Positions 1-7,507 of a stretch of 43,796 nucleotides of DNA are shown in pieces. Below the pieces are notes generated by a model. The model saw nothing but the letters and a program-made list of their open reading frames with translations. It made no database searches and had not been told where the DNA came from. The stretch is from an uncultured Clostridia bacterium (GTDB lineage: Bacteria; Bacillota; Clostridia; TANB77; CAG-508). Each line of letters opens with the position of its first letter. The stretch's first letter is position 1. Made by a program: the position numbers and the translations under genes. The stretch covers positions 1 through 43,796 of the forward strand of contig CALXUS010000017.1 of NCBI GenBank assembly GCA_944391745.1, in the 5' to 3' direction.

Positions 1-42
1 GCACCTTAAGGTGCTGCAATGTTATATGCCCTTATAGGGCAT
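1..42. other. Two short palindromes next to a terminator
   Basis: Positions 1-14 are a perfect 14-bp palindrome (GCACCTTAAGGTGC), and 26-42 form a hairpin with ATGCCC/GGGCAT arms and a TTATA loop. With the terminator at 46-72 they make three hairpins in a row. No ORF covers them, so they look like the 3' end of a transcription unit or structured RNA that lies mostly outside the window. The local G+C is well above that of the following desert. What they belong to cannot be decided here. Confidence 0.4.
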
Positions 43-45
43 GTG

Positions 46-73
46 AAAACCACCCGTTTTACGGGTGGTTTTT
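46..73. terminator. Bidirectional rho-independent terminator
   Basis: Arms at 46-57 and 61-72 pair over 12 bp (core ACCACCCGT/ACGGGTGGT) around a 3-nt TTT loop. A T-rich tail follows on the plus strand, and the left arm's AAAA gives a short T run on the minus strand. It can end transcripts arriving from the left edge and also the orphan gene at 76-381, whose stop codon lies 3 bases away. Confidence 0.8.
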
Positions 74-75
74 AT

Positions 76-381
76 TTATGGAAAAGCATATAAAAATCCG
101 TCCAATTCAAAAAGATTTGGATATTTTTTTTCTAACTCTTCCAAACTGGAGAAATCTTTACCATATCCGCCAGTAGGCTTCTTGAAAATATAAAGTCCAA
201 ATTTTCCATTCAGTTCTTTGATAATGGCTGTAAAAGAGACATTTTCATTATTTACATCTTCCGGAAAATAATCTTTTGGATCAATTTGAAGTCCATCAAC
301 AGACCATGACCGAAATTCTTGTTCAAGATTCATAGTCATTGCTTCTCTCAACTTAACATTCTCTTTAGTAAAAATAGACAT
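76..381 (-). CDS. Hypothetical protein, 101 aa
   Basis: I do not recognise the family. The protein is small, soluble and acidic, with no signal peptide or membrane segment. It has aromatic/glycine-rich patches (KFGLYIFKKPTGGYG near residues 60-74) and a C-terminal part rich in Glu, Leu and Pro. The start is backed by AAGGAG nine bases upstream of the ATG, and a promoter (TTGAAT, 17 bp, TATAAT) lies at 439-467, so it forms a complete one-gene unit closed by the terminator at 46-73. Base composition is clearly less A+T-rich than the desert upstream of it, which is compatible with acquisition from elsewhere, but no mobility gene is visible. It is likely a real gene of unknown role. Confidence 0.65.
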   Translation of the reverse strand: MSIFTKENVKLREAMTMNLEQEFRSWSVDGLQIDPKDYFPEDVNNENVSFTAIIKELNGKFGLYIFKKPTGGYGKDFSSLEELEKKYPNLFELDGFLYAFP

Positions 382-438
382 AGCTGAATTCTCCTTTTTT
401 CTAATTTGTTATTTGGTCAAACAACCAACTACCTTTTT

Positions 439-467
439 ATTATAACATGAACAAGTATCTAATTCAA
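439..467 (-). promoter_or_regulatory. Promoter of the orphan gene at 76-381
   Basis: Read on the minus strand there is TTGAAT (467-462), a 17-bp spacer and TATAAT (444-439), followed about 60 bases later by the AAGGAG ribosome site and ATG. The transcribed leader contains a TTGGT/ACCAA inverted repeat around 411-427 that could be an operator or small hairpin. Confidence 0.6.
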
Positions 468-479
468 GAGCACACAAAC

Positions 480-1830
480 GAAAAATTCAATGTTGTTATA
501 TAAACGAGTAGGGAGTAGGGGAATAGAGCTTTTTAATATATATTATTTAAGTAATAAGTTATATCAAATTTATAACAAAATTAAAAGATAAAATATTAAC
601 AATATAAATTAAAATAATTTTGAAAAAATTATAAGTAGAAAGAAAAAACAAATAAAATAAAAATATAAATAATAATTTAATTTACTAATTTTATTAAATT
701 GAAAATTTTAATATTAAACAATTAAATTTTTAAAACCAAACATTTGAACTTTTTATATATTTTAAATTATTAATCTTAATTATACAATTTTTTATATTAA
801 AAGTATCTTTATATAAATAAGCTTCTAAAACAATTTAAGTGTTATTATAATAAATTAAAAATTATTTAATTATTTACTAGATAAATTATATTATGCCAAG
901 CTCCAAAATCGTTTTTAAGACGTTTTAATAATTTAGTAATGAAGTTATATATGTCTAATAAATAGTTGTATATTAAATTATGTATAAATATATAGTATAA
1001 TTTAGTGTAAGTGCCTAAAAATCAAGTACTTTAATAAATATGTAAAAACGCCAAAAAATACGACGCACGAGAATCGATTTTAAGGCGTTTTTATTTTTTA
1101 GACATATAGTTTCATTACCGCAAAATAAGGTTAAAATGAGAAATATGACAAAAATCAATTTTAAGACATTATTTTATTAATGAAAATAAAATATATATTG
1201 TATAAGTATAAAATATATTGTATAGATAAATTAAAAATATAATGTAAAGATATTAGAAAAAGGATTCCGAATAAATTAGATGAAAGTATTTGAAAATAAA
1301 AAACTATATGATAAAATATAAAAGTGAATAAACTATTAATAAGTATATAATTACTTGTAAGCCTAGAATAGCAAGAATTTGAAGAAATGCAGCTATTCTT
1401 ATTTAACTCCTACTCCGTTCTGCGTGAAACTTTGATTTCACGCAACATCATATATCGTTTTTTACCCCTCTCCTTTAGTATCTCTCCTTTCTTTTCTATT
1501 GATTTTTTGTTTAAAATTTTATTTCTTCTAATTTTCAAATATTAAATAAATTTTATTCTTTATTATTGTTTTTATTTGTTATACCCTTTATTTATATTTT
1601 TCCTCATATTTTAAAAGCTATATTTTATGACTTTTATTTATCAAATTTAATATTTAATATAATTTATTATTATTCTAGTTTAGCTTTTTCTTCTTATCTC
1701 CTCCCTATTCTTTATGATTTTATAATTTGAATCTTTTGGATTTTAATTAATTATTAAAATTTATGAATATTTTGTGAAAATTTAATAATTAATTTTTTTT
1801 TGGGAAATGATATGATAGAATATGATTAAT
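480..1830. other. Gene-free A+T-rich stretch with degenerate repeats
   Basis: About 1.35 kb with no credible coding frame on either strand. It is extremely A+T-rich with frequent stops. What is visible: an imperfect inverted repeat (936-960 against 1098-1118), three degenerate copies of an ATCGnTTTTAAGrCGTTTT-like word at about 908-925, 1073-1090 and 1154-1172, a stem TAAAAACGCC/GGCGTTTTTA (1043-1052 and 1084-1093) followed by T's, a hairpin AGAATAGC/GCTATTCT (1365-1372 and 1392-1399), and a perfect 9-bp hairpin TGCGTGAAA/TTTCACGCA (1421-1429 and 1436-1444). These look like decayed insertions and terminators rather than an active gene. Confidence 0.6.
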
Positions 1831-1850
1831 TATAGAATTTATGTTCTATA
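1831..1850. promoter_or_regulatory. Operator-like palindrome upstream of the 1878 gene
   Basis: TATAGAA and TTCTATA form 7-bp arms around a 6-base centre, 14 bases before the AAGGAGG ribosome site of the oxidoreductase gene. The position suits a repressor site or a 5' mRNA hairpin. Preceding -10-like words (TATGAT, TAGAAT) are present at about 1811-1825, but I see no convincing -35. Confidence 0.4.
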
Positions 1851-1877
1851 AAATATAAATTATAAGGAGGTCTATTT

Positions 1878-2954
1878 ATGGATAGAAAAGTTAAGGTCGT
1901 TCAATATGGTGTAGGTAAAATGAGCGTTTTTACAATGCGTTATGTTTATGAAAATGGAGGCGAAATTGTAGGTGCAATTGATATCAATCCAAATGTTATT
2001 GGAAAAGATATTGGAGAAATAATGAATACCGAAAATAAAGGTGTTATTGTTCAAAGTGCGGAAAATGCTAGAAAAGTCTTAGAAGATACAAAACCTGATA
2101 TATGTATAGTAACAACAATGAGTTTATTTAGTGATTTGGAAACTCCTCTTATGCTTTGTGCTGAATTAGGTGTTAATGCAATTACAACATGTGAAGAAGC
2201 CTTCTTCCCTGGTAACTCAAATCCAAATTTAACAAAGAAAATAGATGAATTAGCTAAAAAAAATAATTGTACTATTACTGGTAGTGGATATCAAGACATT
2301 TATTGGGGACAATTAATTTCTTCAATAGCTGGTTCTACTCATAAAATTACTAAAATTAAAGGTAGTTCAAGTTATAATGTTGAAGATTATGGTATTGCCT
2401 TGGCTAAAGCTCATGGTGCTGGCTTAACATTAGATGAATTTGATAAACAAGTAGCATCTGCAGATAGAATTAGCGATGAAGAAAGACAAAAAATTATTGA
2501 TAGTGGTACCTATTCTCCATCATATATGTGGAATGTTAATGGTTGGCTTTGTGAAAAACTTGGACTTCATGTAGTTTCTCAAACTCAAAAATGTGTTCCT
2601 CAAACTTATAAAGAAGATTTATATTCTTCAACACTAAATATGACTGTAAAAGCTGGAGATGCGACAGGCATGAGTGCTGTTGTAACAACAAATACTGAAG
2701 AAGGTATCGTAATTGAAAGTGAATGTATAGGTAAAGTATATTCTAAAGAAGATTATGATAAAAATGAATGGACAATTTATGGTGAGCCTAATACTACTAT
2801 TGTTGTTGCTAGACCTGCAACTGTCGAATTAACTTGTGCTTCAATTGTAAATAGAATACCTGATGTAATTAATGCTCCTGCAGGATATATTCCTACTTGT
2901 GAAATGGGAGATCTAAATTATAGAACTAAAAACTTAAATGAATATGTTAAATAA
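1878..2954 (+). CDS. 2,4-diaminopentanoate dehydrogenase-like NAD(P)-dependent oxidoreductase
   Basis: A 358-residue protein of the DapB-like/diaminopentanoate dehydrogenase family. A Rossmann glycine motif (QYGVGKMS) starts at residue 9, followed by the acidic end of the second strand in VGAIDINP (about 32-39), which suits NAD(H) or NADP(H) binding. The rest is the mixed alpha/beta catalytic half typical of this family. Family members oxidise (2R,4S)-2,4-diaminopentanoate to 2-amino-4-oxopentanoate in clostridial ornithine fermentation. Here none of the partner genes (ortA/B, oraS/E, ornithine racemase) is adjacent, so the substrate is inferred only from family resemblance. AAGGAGG sits 7 bases before ATG. 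It is monocistronic and closed by the strong hairpin at 2960-3000. A related amino-acid dehydrogenase is the main alternative. Confidence 0.65.
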   Translation: MDRKVKVVQYGVGKMSVFTMRYVYENGGEIVGAIDINPNVIGKDIGEIMNTENKGVIVQSAENARKVLEDTKPDICIVTTMSLFSDLETPLMLCAELGVNAITTCEEAFFPGNSNPNLTKKIDELAKKNNCTITGSGYQDIYWGQLISSIAGSTHKITKIKGSSSYNVEDYGIALAKAHGAGLTLDEFDKQVASADRISDEERQKIIDSGTYSPSYMWNVNGWLCEKLGLHVVSQTQKCVPQTYKEDLYSSTLNMTVKAGDATGMSAVVTTNTEEGIVIESECIGKVYSKEDYDKNEWTIYGEPNTTIVVARPATVELTCASIVNRIPDVINAPAGYIPTCEMGDLNYRTKNLNEYVK

Positions 2955-2959
2955 ATACA

Positions 2960-3000
2960 GAAAGATAAACAAGCCCTATTTTAAGGCTTGTTTATCTTTC
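2960..3000. terminator. Bidirectional terminator with a 16-bp stem
   Basis: Arms 2960-2975 and 2985-3000 pair perfectly over 16 bp around a 9-base loop. It lies between two convergent genes and serves both. The stop codon of the minus-strand membrane protein (2992-2994) lies inside the stem, so the last codons of that gene double as terminator. Confidence 0.85.
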
Positions 3001-3642
3001 TAATGCATTAGAATATATTTTTTCAAGTTTACTATCTGGATAATATTTATCAAGAAATATATCAATACTTCCTTCTGCTGCTATGTTGTTTCTTCTTTCA
3101 AATTGTCTTTGACTGGCCATACTTGTGAAAGAAATATTAAATGTCATAAATATAACTAATATAATAGTCAAAGTTTTGAAATATTTCTTTTTATATATTT
3201 TATCAATATTAGATATATATGGGTAAATAAGTTTCATAAAAGCTAATCCACCTATACCCCAATATATACAATGTAAAAGACTTGTTCTTCCATTCAAATT
3301 AAATAATAAATTTGAATAATCCCAAGATACTGTTCCAAAGTATTTTTCTTGAAAATATGAAAATAAGTATTCAACAACACCACCTAATATAAAACTTAGT
3401 ATAAATATCTGTAAATTAGTTTTTGCATGAGGAATTATTAAATAATATACTACCAGTCCTAAACCATATACTTGAATAAATGGTCCAAATAATAATCCTT
3501 GTCTACTTACATAGTGCCCATTTTGTATAAATCCTACTATTGTTTCTAATATGTAACCAATTATACTTCCGATAATAAATATCCAAAATATTTTTAATAT
3601 TTTTTTTGTAAATTCATTTTTTTCTACAACTGTTAGTTCCAT
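2992..3642 (-). CDS. CmpB-type membrane protein (putative ABC transporter type IV family)
   Basis: A 216-aa polytopic membrane protein with about five hydrophobic segments. The family signature is visible: an N-terminal GYILET segment, then SRQGLLFGPF..YGLG, then a conserved WDYSN..FN.NGRTSLL block and a WG-containing helix. This matches the PF06541 family, named a putative ABC-transporter type IV although no ATPase partner is usual and its biochemical role is not established. An ATG nine codons further upstream is also open, but TAGGAG six bases before the ATG at 3642 decides the start. It lies 72 bases after the sensor kinase gene and may be read with it. A paralogue lies at 17215-17997. 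Confidence 0.75.
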   Translation of the reverse strand: MELTVVEKNEFTKKILKIFWIFIIGSIIGYILETIVGFIQNGHYVSRQGLLFGPFIQVYGLGLVVYYLIIPHAKTNLQIFILSFILGGVVEYLFSYFQEKYFGTVSWDYSNLLFNLNGRTSLLHCIYWGIGGLAFMKLIYPYISNIDKIYKKKYFKTLTIILVIFMTFNISFTSMASQRQFERRNNIAAEGSIDIFLDKYYPDSKLEKIYSNALER

Positions 3643-3714
3643 TGTTACTCCTATTCTATGCAAATTCAATTGTAATATTAAAAGTTTTTTGCATTCAATT
3701 ATTAATTTTATAAA

Positions 3715-5727
3715 CTATTTAATATTCCATATTAAAACTGCTTTAAATAGATCTCCATCTATTTCTATATTGAACTTACAGTTTTGCAATTCTGATAAAC
3801 TTTTAGCTATTGAAAGTCCTAATCCGCTTCCCTCTGTATATCTAGATTTGTCTCCCCTAACAAATCTTTGCATAAGTTCATCAGAAGATATATTTAATTT
3901 TTCTTTTGATACATTTTTTATTTCTAATTTTATTTCTTCATTAGTTTTATTTAATGTTATATAAACTCTTGTATTTTCCATTGAATATTTAGAAACATTA
4001 CTATATAGGTTTTCTATAATCCTATACATATATCTGTTATCCGCTTCTATCATAACATTATTACTTGGCAAATCTAAATCAATAATTAAATTTTTTTCAT
4101 CAAATTTGTCTTTAAATTCGCCTGTAACTTGTTTTAATAACTCACTTAAGTTAATTTCTTCTATGTTTAATTTTACATTACCAGAAGAGGCTTTTGACGC
4201 TTCTACTAAGTCTTCTATTAATTTCTTTAATCTTTGAGATTTACTATCTAAAACTTTTATATATTCTTGTATTTTTTCGTCTTGAATGTTTTCTTCTTTC
4301 AATAAATCTACATAGTTTATTATTGACGTAAGAGGTGTTTTTATATCATGAGATACATTTGTTATAAGTTCTGTTTTTAATCTTTCCGATTTTAGCTTTT
4401 CTTGAATTGCATTGTTAAAACCATTAGAAACATCATTTACATATTCTGCTAATTCTTTTAATGTACCAGTTAACTCATCTGTATCTAAATCTATATTAGG
4501 ATTTCCCATATAGATTTCATGAAGAGCATTTTTTATTTCATTCAGTTTTTTGTTATATTCTAATATTTTGTACAAGGTCCATATCCAAAGAACAACTAGT
4601 ACTATAAAACTTATTCCTGTAAAGAATGTAACACCTAATATACAACTTACAAATATAAATGCTATATAAAGAATAATAATTTTCTTTTGAGATTGACTTT
4701 TATCTAAAACTTTGTTTGTTGCTTTCTTAATTCTATTTTTTATAGATTTATATATCCTATATGTTGTAAAACTATGCCAGAATTCTCTCGCTTTTAATCT
4801 TTTTATTGTTGTTACAGTCATTACAGCTAATGAAACATAAGCACCCAAATAAGTTAATCCAACTATATATATTAATAAATTTGTTGATATATCTACATAC
4901 GATATTATTGTTGCAGCTATAATTAAGCACATCCAAAATATACTTGAAAATAAGATTATTATAAACTCATAAGAGAATTTATCTAATGAATTTAGAGTTA
5001 TCCCTTTTTTATTTTTGCTATGACCTACTGACCAAATTAAATATACAATTATTATGCTTAACAAAATAATATCTATTGGAATTGAAACTTCAGCAATATT
5101 TGAATTTTTATTAAACATATTTAGTAAAATACTTGTTAATTCTATTGTATTTGAGTATTTCATATTACCAATATCTATGTATGTGTATATATTATATCCA
5201 TTAAATGTATTTAATCCTTCATAAGGTAATGATAAATATCTTATTTTATCATGGCTTAAGTTCGTTATACTTGTGTCTATATTTCCATTTTCATATATCC
5301 AATATATTTTATTGTTTTTGAAATTAGATGCTTCAGTTAAATAATCATTTGATTGTATATTTGTAAATATTTCATTAGTATCATTTTTTACAATTATAAA
5401 TTTCATAAATATTATAAAATTATTATAAGAGTAATATTCAGTATAATTTTCATTATAGTAAATGTTATCATCTATTTTGTTGTATAATCCGTTATGTTCA
5501 AAGTCAGTATAGCCATTATTTATGCCATTTACATTTCTAATTAAACTATACATGTATTCGTAGGAAAAATCATAAGAATTAAGATAACTTGCTTCTATAT
5601 CATTAGAATTTCCATATTGGTCTTTAATTCCTATATATGCAATGCTTAACAACAATGATAATGTTAATATAGGAATTAATATGTAACAAAGTAATTTTAA
5701 TACTGCAGATTCTCTTATTTTTTCCAT
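3715..5727 (-). CDS. Membrane sensor histidine kinase
   Basis: A 670-aa kinase. One membrane helix (about 10-31) precedes an extracytoplasmic region of roughly 180 residues rich in Asn and Tyr. About six further helices follow (roughly 215-390), an unusual multi-span segment. Then comes a cytoplasmic linker, the HisKA domain with NVSHDIKTPLTS (phospho-acceptor His460) and a HATPase domain with an N-box (ENLYSNVSKYS) and a glycine motif GSGLGLSIAKSL near the C-terminus. The extracellular domain is not one I recognise. AAAGGAG lies nine bases upstream of the start. It follows its response regulator by 22 bases, so the pair is an operon. The downstream CmpB-type gene may be a target or accessory. 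The design resembles envelope- or antibiotic-stress systems (VanS-like core), but the signal is unknown. Confidence 0.9.
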   Translation of the reverse strand: MEKIRESAVLKLLCYILIPILTLSLLLSIAYIGIKDQYGNSNDIEASYLNSYDFSYEYMYSLIRNVNGINNGYTDFEHNGLYNKIDDNIYYNENYTEYYSYNNFIIFMKFIIVKNDTNEIFTNIQSNDYLTEASNFKNNKIYWIYENGNIDTSITNLSHDKIRYLSLPYEGLNTFNGYNIYTYIDIGNMKYSNTIELTSILLNMFNKNSNIAEVSIPIDIILLSIIIVYLIWSVGHSKNKKGITLNSLDKFSYEFIIILFSSIFWMCLIIAATIISYVDISTNLLIYIVGLTYLGAYVSLAVMTVTTIKRLKAREFWHSFTTYRIYKSIKNRIKKATNKVLDKSQSQKKIIILYIAFIFVSCILGVTFFTGISFIVLVVLWIWTLYKILEYNKKLNEIKNALHEIYMGNPNIDLDTDELTGTLKELAEYVNDVSNGFNNAIQEKLKSERLKTELITNVSHDIKTPLTSIINYVDLLKEENIQDEKIQEYIKVLDSKSQRLKKLIEDLVEASKASSGNVKLNIEEINLSELLKQVTGEFKDKFDEKNLIIDLDLPSNNVMIEADNRYMYRIIENLYSNVSKYSMENTRVYITLNKTNEEIKLEIKNVSKEKLNISSDELMQRFVRGDKSRYTEGSGLGLSIAKSLSELQNCKFNIEIDGDLFKAVLIWNIK

Positions 5728-5749
5728 CTGAGCTTACTCCTTTCATTAA

Positions 5750-6454
5750 TTATTTTATATTTTCTATCTTATACCCTATTCCCCATATTACTTTTAAATA
5801 TTTTGGTTCCTTAGGATTTATTTCTATTTTTTCTCTAATGTGTCTTATATGCACAGCAATTATATTTTCAGCTGCAAAGCTATCTTCATTCCATACATTT
5901 TCATATATCTCTGAAATAGAATATACTTTTCCTTTGTTTTTTAATAAAAATTTTAATATGTTATATTCTGTTGCTGTTAACTTTATTTCTTTTCCATCAA
6001 CAGTGACTTTTTTTGTCTCATTATTTAAAATTAAATCTCCACTGCTATATATTTCATCATTAGAATTTTCTGATTGTTTGATACTTCCTAGTTTTACATA
6101 TCTTCGTATATTTGAATTGACTCTTGCAACTAATTCTAAAGGATTAAATGGCTTTGTAATATAATCATCTGCACCAATTTCTAAACCTGAAATTTTATCA
6201 TAATCTTCTGATTTCGCAGACAATAGAATTACCGGAATAGAGCTGGTTTTTCTTATTTTTTCAAGTGTTGTTAGCCCATCTTGATTAGGCATCATAATAT
6301 CTAATATAATTAAATGTATTTCATTTTCTTTTAATAAGTTCATTGCTTCTATTCCGTCATAAGCTTTAATTACATTGTAACCTTCTCTTTTTAAGTAAAT
6401 TTCTATTGCTTTTACTATTTCTCTATCATCATCAACGACTAAAATATTATACAT
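5750..6454 (-). CDS. OmpR/PhoB-family response regulator
   Basis: A 234-aa two-domain regulator. The receiver domain (1-120) has the acidic triad DDD at 8-10, phospho-acceptor Asp52 (ILDIMMP), Ser79 and Lys101 (KPF). A winged-helix DNA-binding domain follows (about 135-232, ending in a VWGIGYKI-type wing strand). It heads the operon with the histidine kinase at 3715-5727. Its upstream region carries TTATTAA words spaced 11 and 22 bp apart (6506-6545), compatible with tandem binding by a member of this family and so with autoregulation. The start is supported by GAGGGGAG upstream. Targets are unknown. Confidence 0.95.
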   Translation of the reverse strand: MYNILVVDDDREIVKAIEIYLKREGYNVIKAYDGIEAMNLLKENEIHLIILDIMMPNQDGLTTLEKIRKTSSIPVILLSAKSEDYDKISGLEIGADDYITKPFNPLELVARVNSNIRRYVKLGSIKQSENSNDEIYSSGDLILNNETKKVTVDGKEIKLTATEYNILKFLLKNKGKVYSISEIYENVWNEDSFAAENIIAVHIRHIREKIEINPKEPKYLKVIWGIGYKIENIK

Positions 6455-6505
6455 GTTTGCTCCCCTCTATTATTTAAATTAATCTATTAATATATTAACA
6501 TCTGT

Positions 6506-6545
6506 TTATTAAGTAATTTTATATAATTTATTAAGAAATTATTAA
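6506..6545. promoter_or_regulatory. Helically phased direct repeats, candidate response-regulator site
   Basis: TTATTAA occurs at 6506-6512, 6528-6534 and 6539-6545, that is at spacings of 22 and 11 bp. Direct repeats one or two helical turns apart are how OmpR-family regulators commonly bind. The site lies about 50 to 90 bases upstream of the regulator start codon. The A+T background makes chance repeats plausible. Confidence 0.3.
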
Positions 6546-6575
6546 ATTTGATTTATTATTTTTCTATGTTTAATA

Positions 6576-7463
6576 TTAAGAATTTCTAATCATTTTTATC
6601 GCTTCTGGTATACATTCAATTGTATCACTAGCTTTCATTGCAATATCTGTATATTTTTCTTCAGCAATTTCTCCTGCAAAACCATTTATATATGCTGATA
6701 CAGACACTAATTTTACATTAGGTTCAAAAGAGCCAAGCATTCCTACTATAATTCCTGAAAGTACGTCTCCGCTTCCAGCAGTAGCCATACCTGCTCCACC
6801 TTTCTTAATATAATATGTTTCTTTTCCATCTGTAACTATTGTAGTATGTCCCTTCAATAGTAATATTACCTTATTATTTTTGGCATATTCTTCTGCATAT
6901 TTGATTGGATTTTTCTTTAGTTCTTCAATGCCAATTTTACTTAATCTTTCAAATTCTTTTAGATGAGGAGTTAAAATTACATTACATTTTGTTTCTATTA
7001 ATATCTTGTTGTCCATAGTAGATAATGTATTTAATCCATCTGCATCTATAACTAATGGAATATTGTAATTCTCTAATATATATTTTAAAATCTCTTTATT
7101 ATCTTCTGATTGTCCCCATCCCATACCTATTGCTAGTGCTTTAATTTTCTCTAGTGAGCTTTTAATGTTAGATGGAGAAAACATTATATGTGAATCGTTA
7201 TCTTCCAATGGAAAAACAGTTGCTTCTAATAAATATGGTGTAACACTATTTATTATACTTTGGGGTATTATTAATCTTGTTACTCCAGATCCGCTTCTTA
7301 TTGATGCAGAACTTAAATTAGCTAATTTTATGGCACCTGAATACATATTGCATCCACCCATTATTCCTACATATCCAAAGTCTCCTTTATTACTATTTAC
7401 ATCTCTTTTTTCTACAAATTGCTTACAATCTTCTATTTTAATTTCTTTAATATTTGTTTCCAT
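6576..7463 (-). CDS. nnrD: ADP-dependent NAD(P)H-hydrate dehydratase
   Basis: A 295-aa ribokinase-fold enzyme that repairs damaged NAD(P)HX back to NAD(P)H using ADP or ATP. Visible family motifs are an N-terminal GDFGYVGIMGG.N.YSGA loop, AIGMGWG near 130, VIDADGLN, ILTPHLKEFERL, LLKGHTTIV, and the catalytic/nucleotide loop GGAGMATAGSGDVLSGII near 220-240. It holds the dehydratase domain only. The epimerase (NnrE) domain that is fused in many bacteria is absent here. AGGAAGG upstream supports the start. It lies between the EAL protein and the two-component operon with modest gaps, so co-transcription is uncertain. Confidence 0.92.
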   Translation of the reverse strand: METNIKEIKIEDCKQFVEKRDVNSNKGDFGYVGIMGGCNMYSGAIKLANLSSASIRSGSGVTRLIIPQSIINSVTPYLLEATVFPLEDNDSHIMFSPSNIKSSLEKIKALAIGMGWGQSEDNKEILKYILENYNIPLVIDADGLNTLSTMDNKILIETKCNVILTPHLKEFERLSKIGIEELKKNPIKYAEEYAKNNKVILLLKGHTTIVTDGKETYYIKKGGAGMATAGSGDVLSGIIVGMLGSFEPNVKLVSVSAYINGFAGEIAEEKYTDIAMKASDTIECIPEAIKMIRNS

Positions 7464-7507
7464 TTTTTCACCTTCCTATATAGTTATTATAATAACATAA
7501 ATGTATA

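Noticed and set aside
1410..1451. 13-residue minus-strand ORF (MMLREIKVSRRTE) in the A+T desert, overlapping a hairpin
   Set aside because: The purine-rich ribosome-site candidate is too far away (13 bases or more) and no downstream gene would be regulated by it. Most likely chance.
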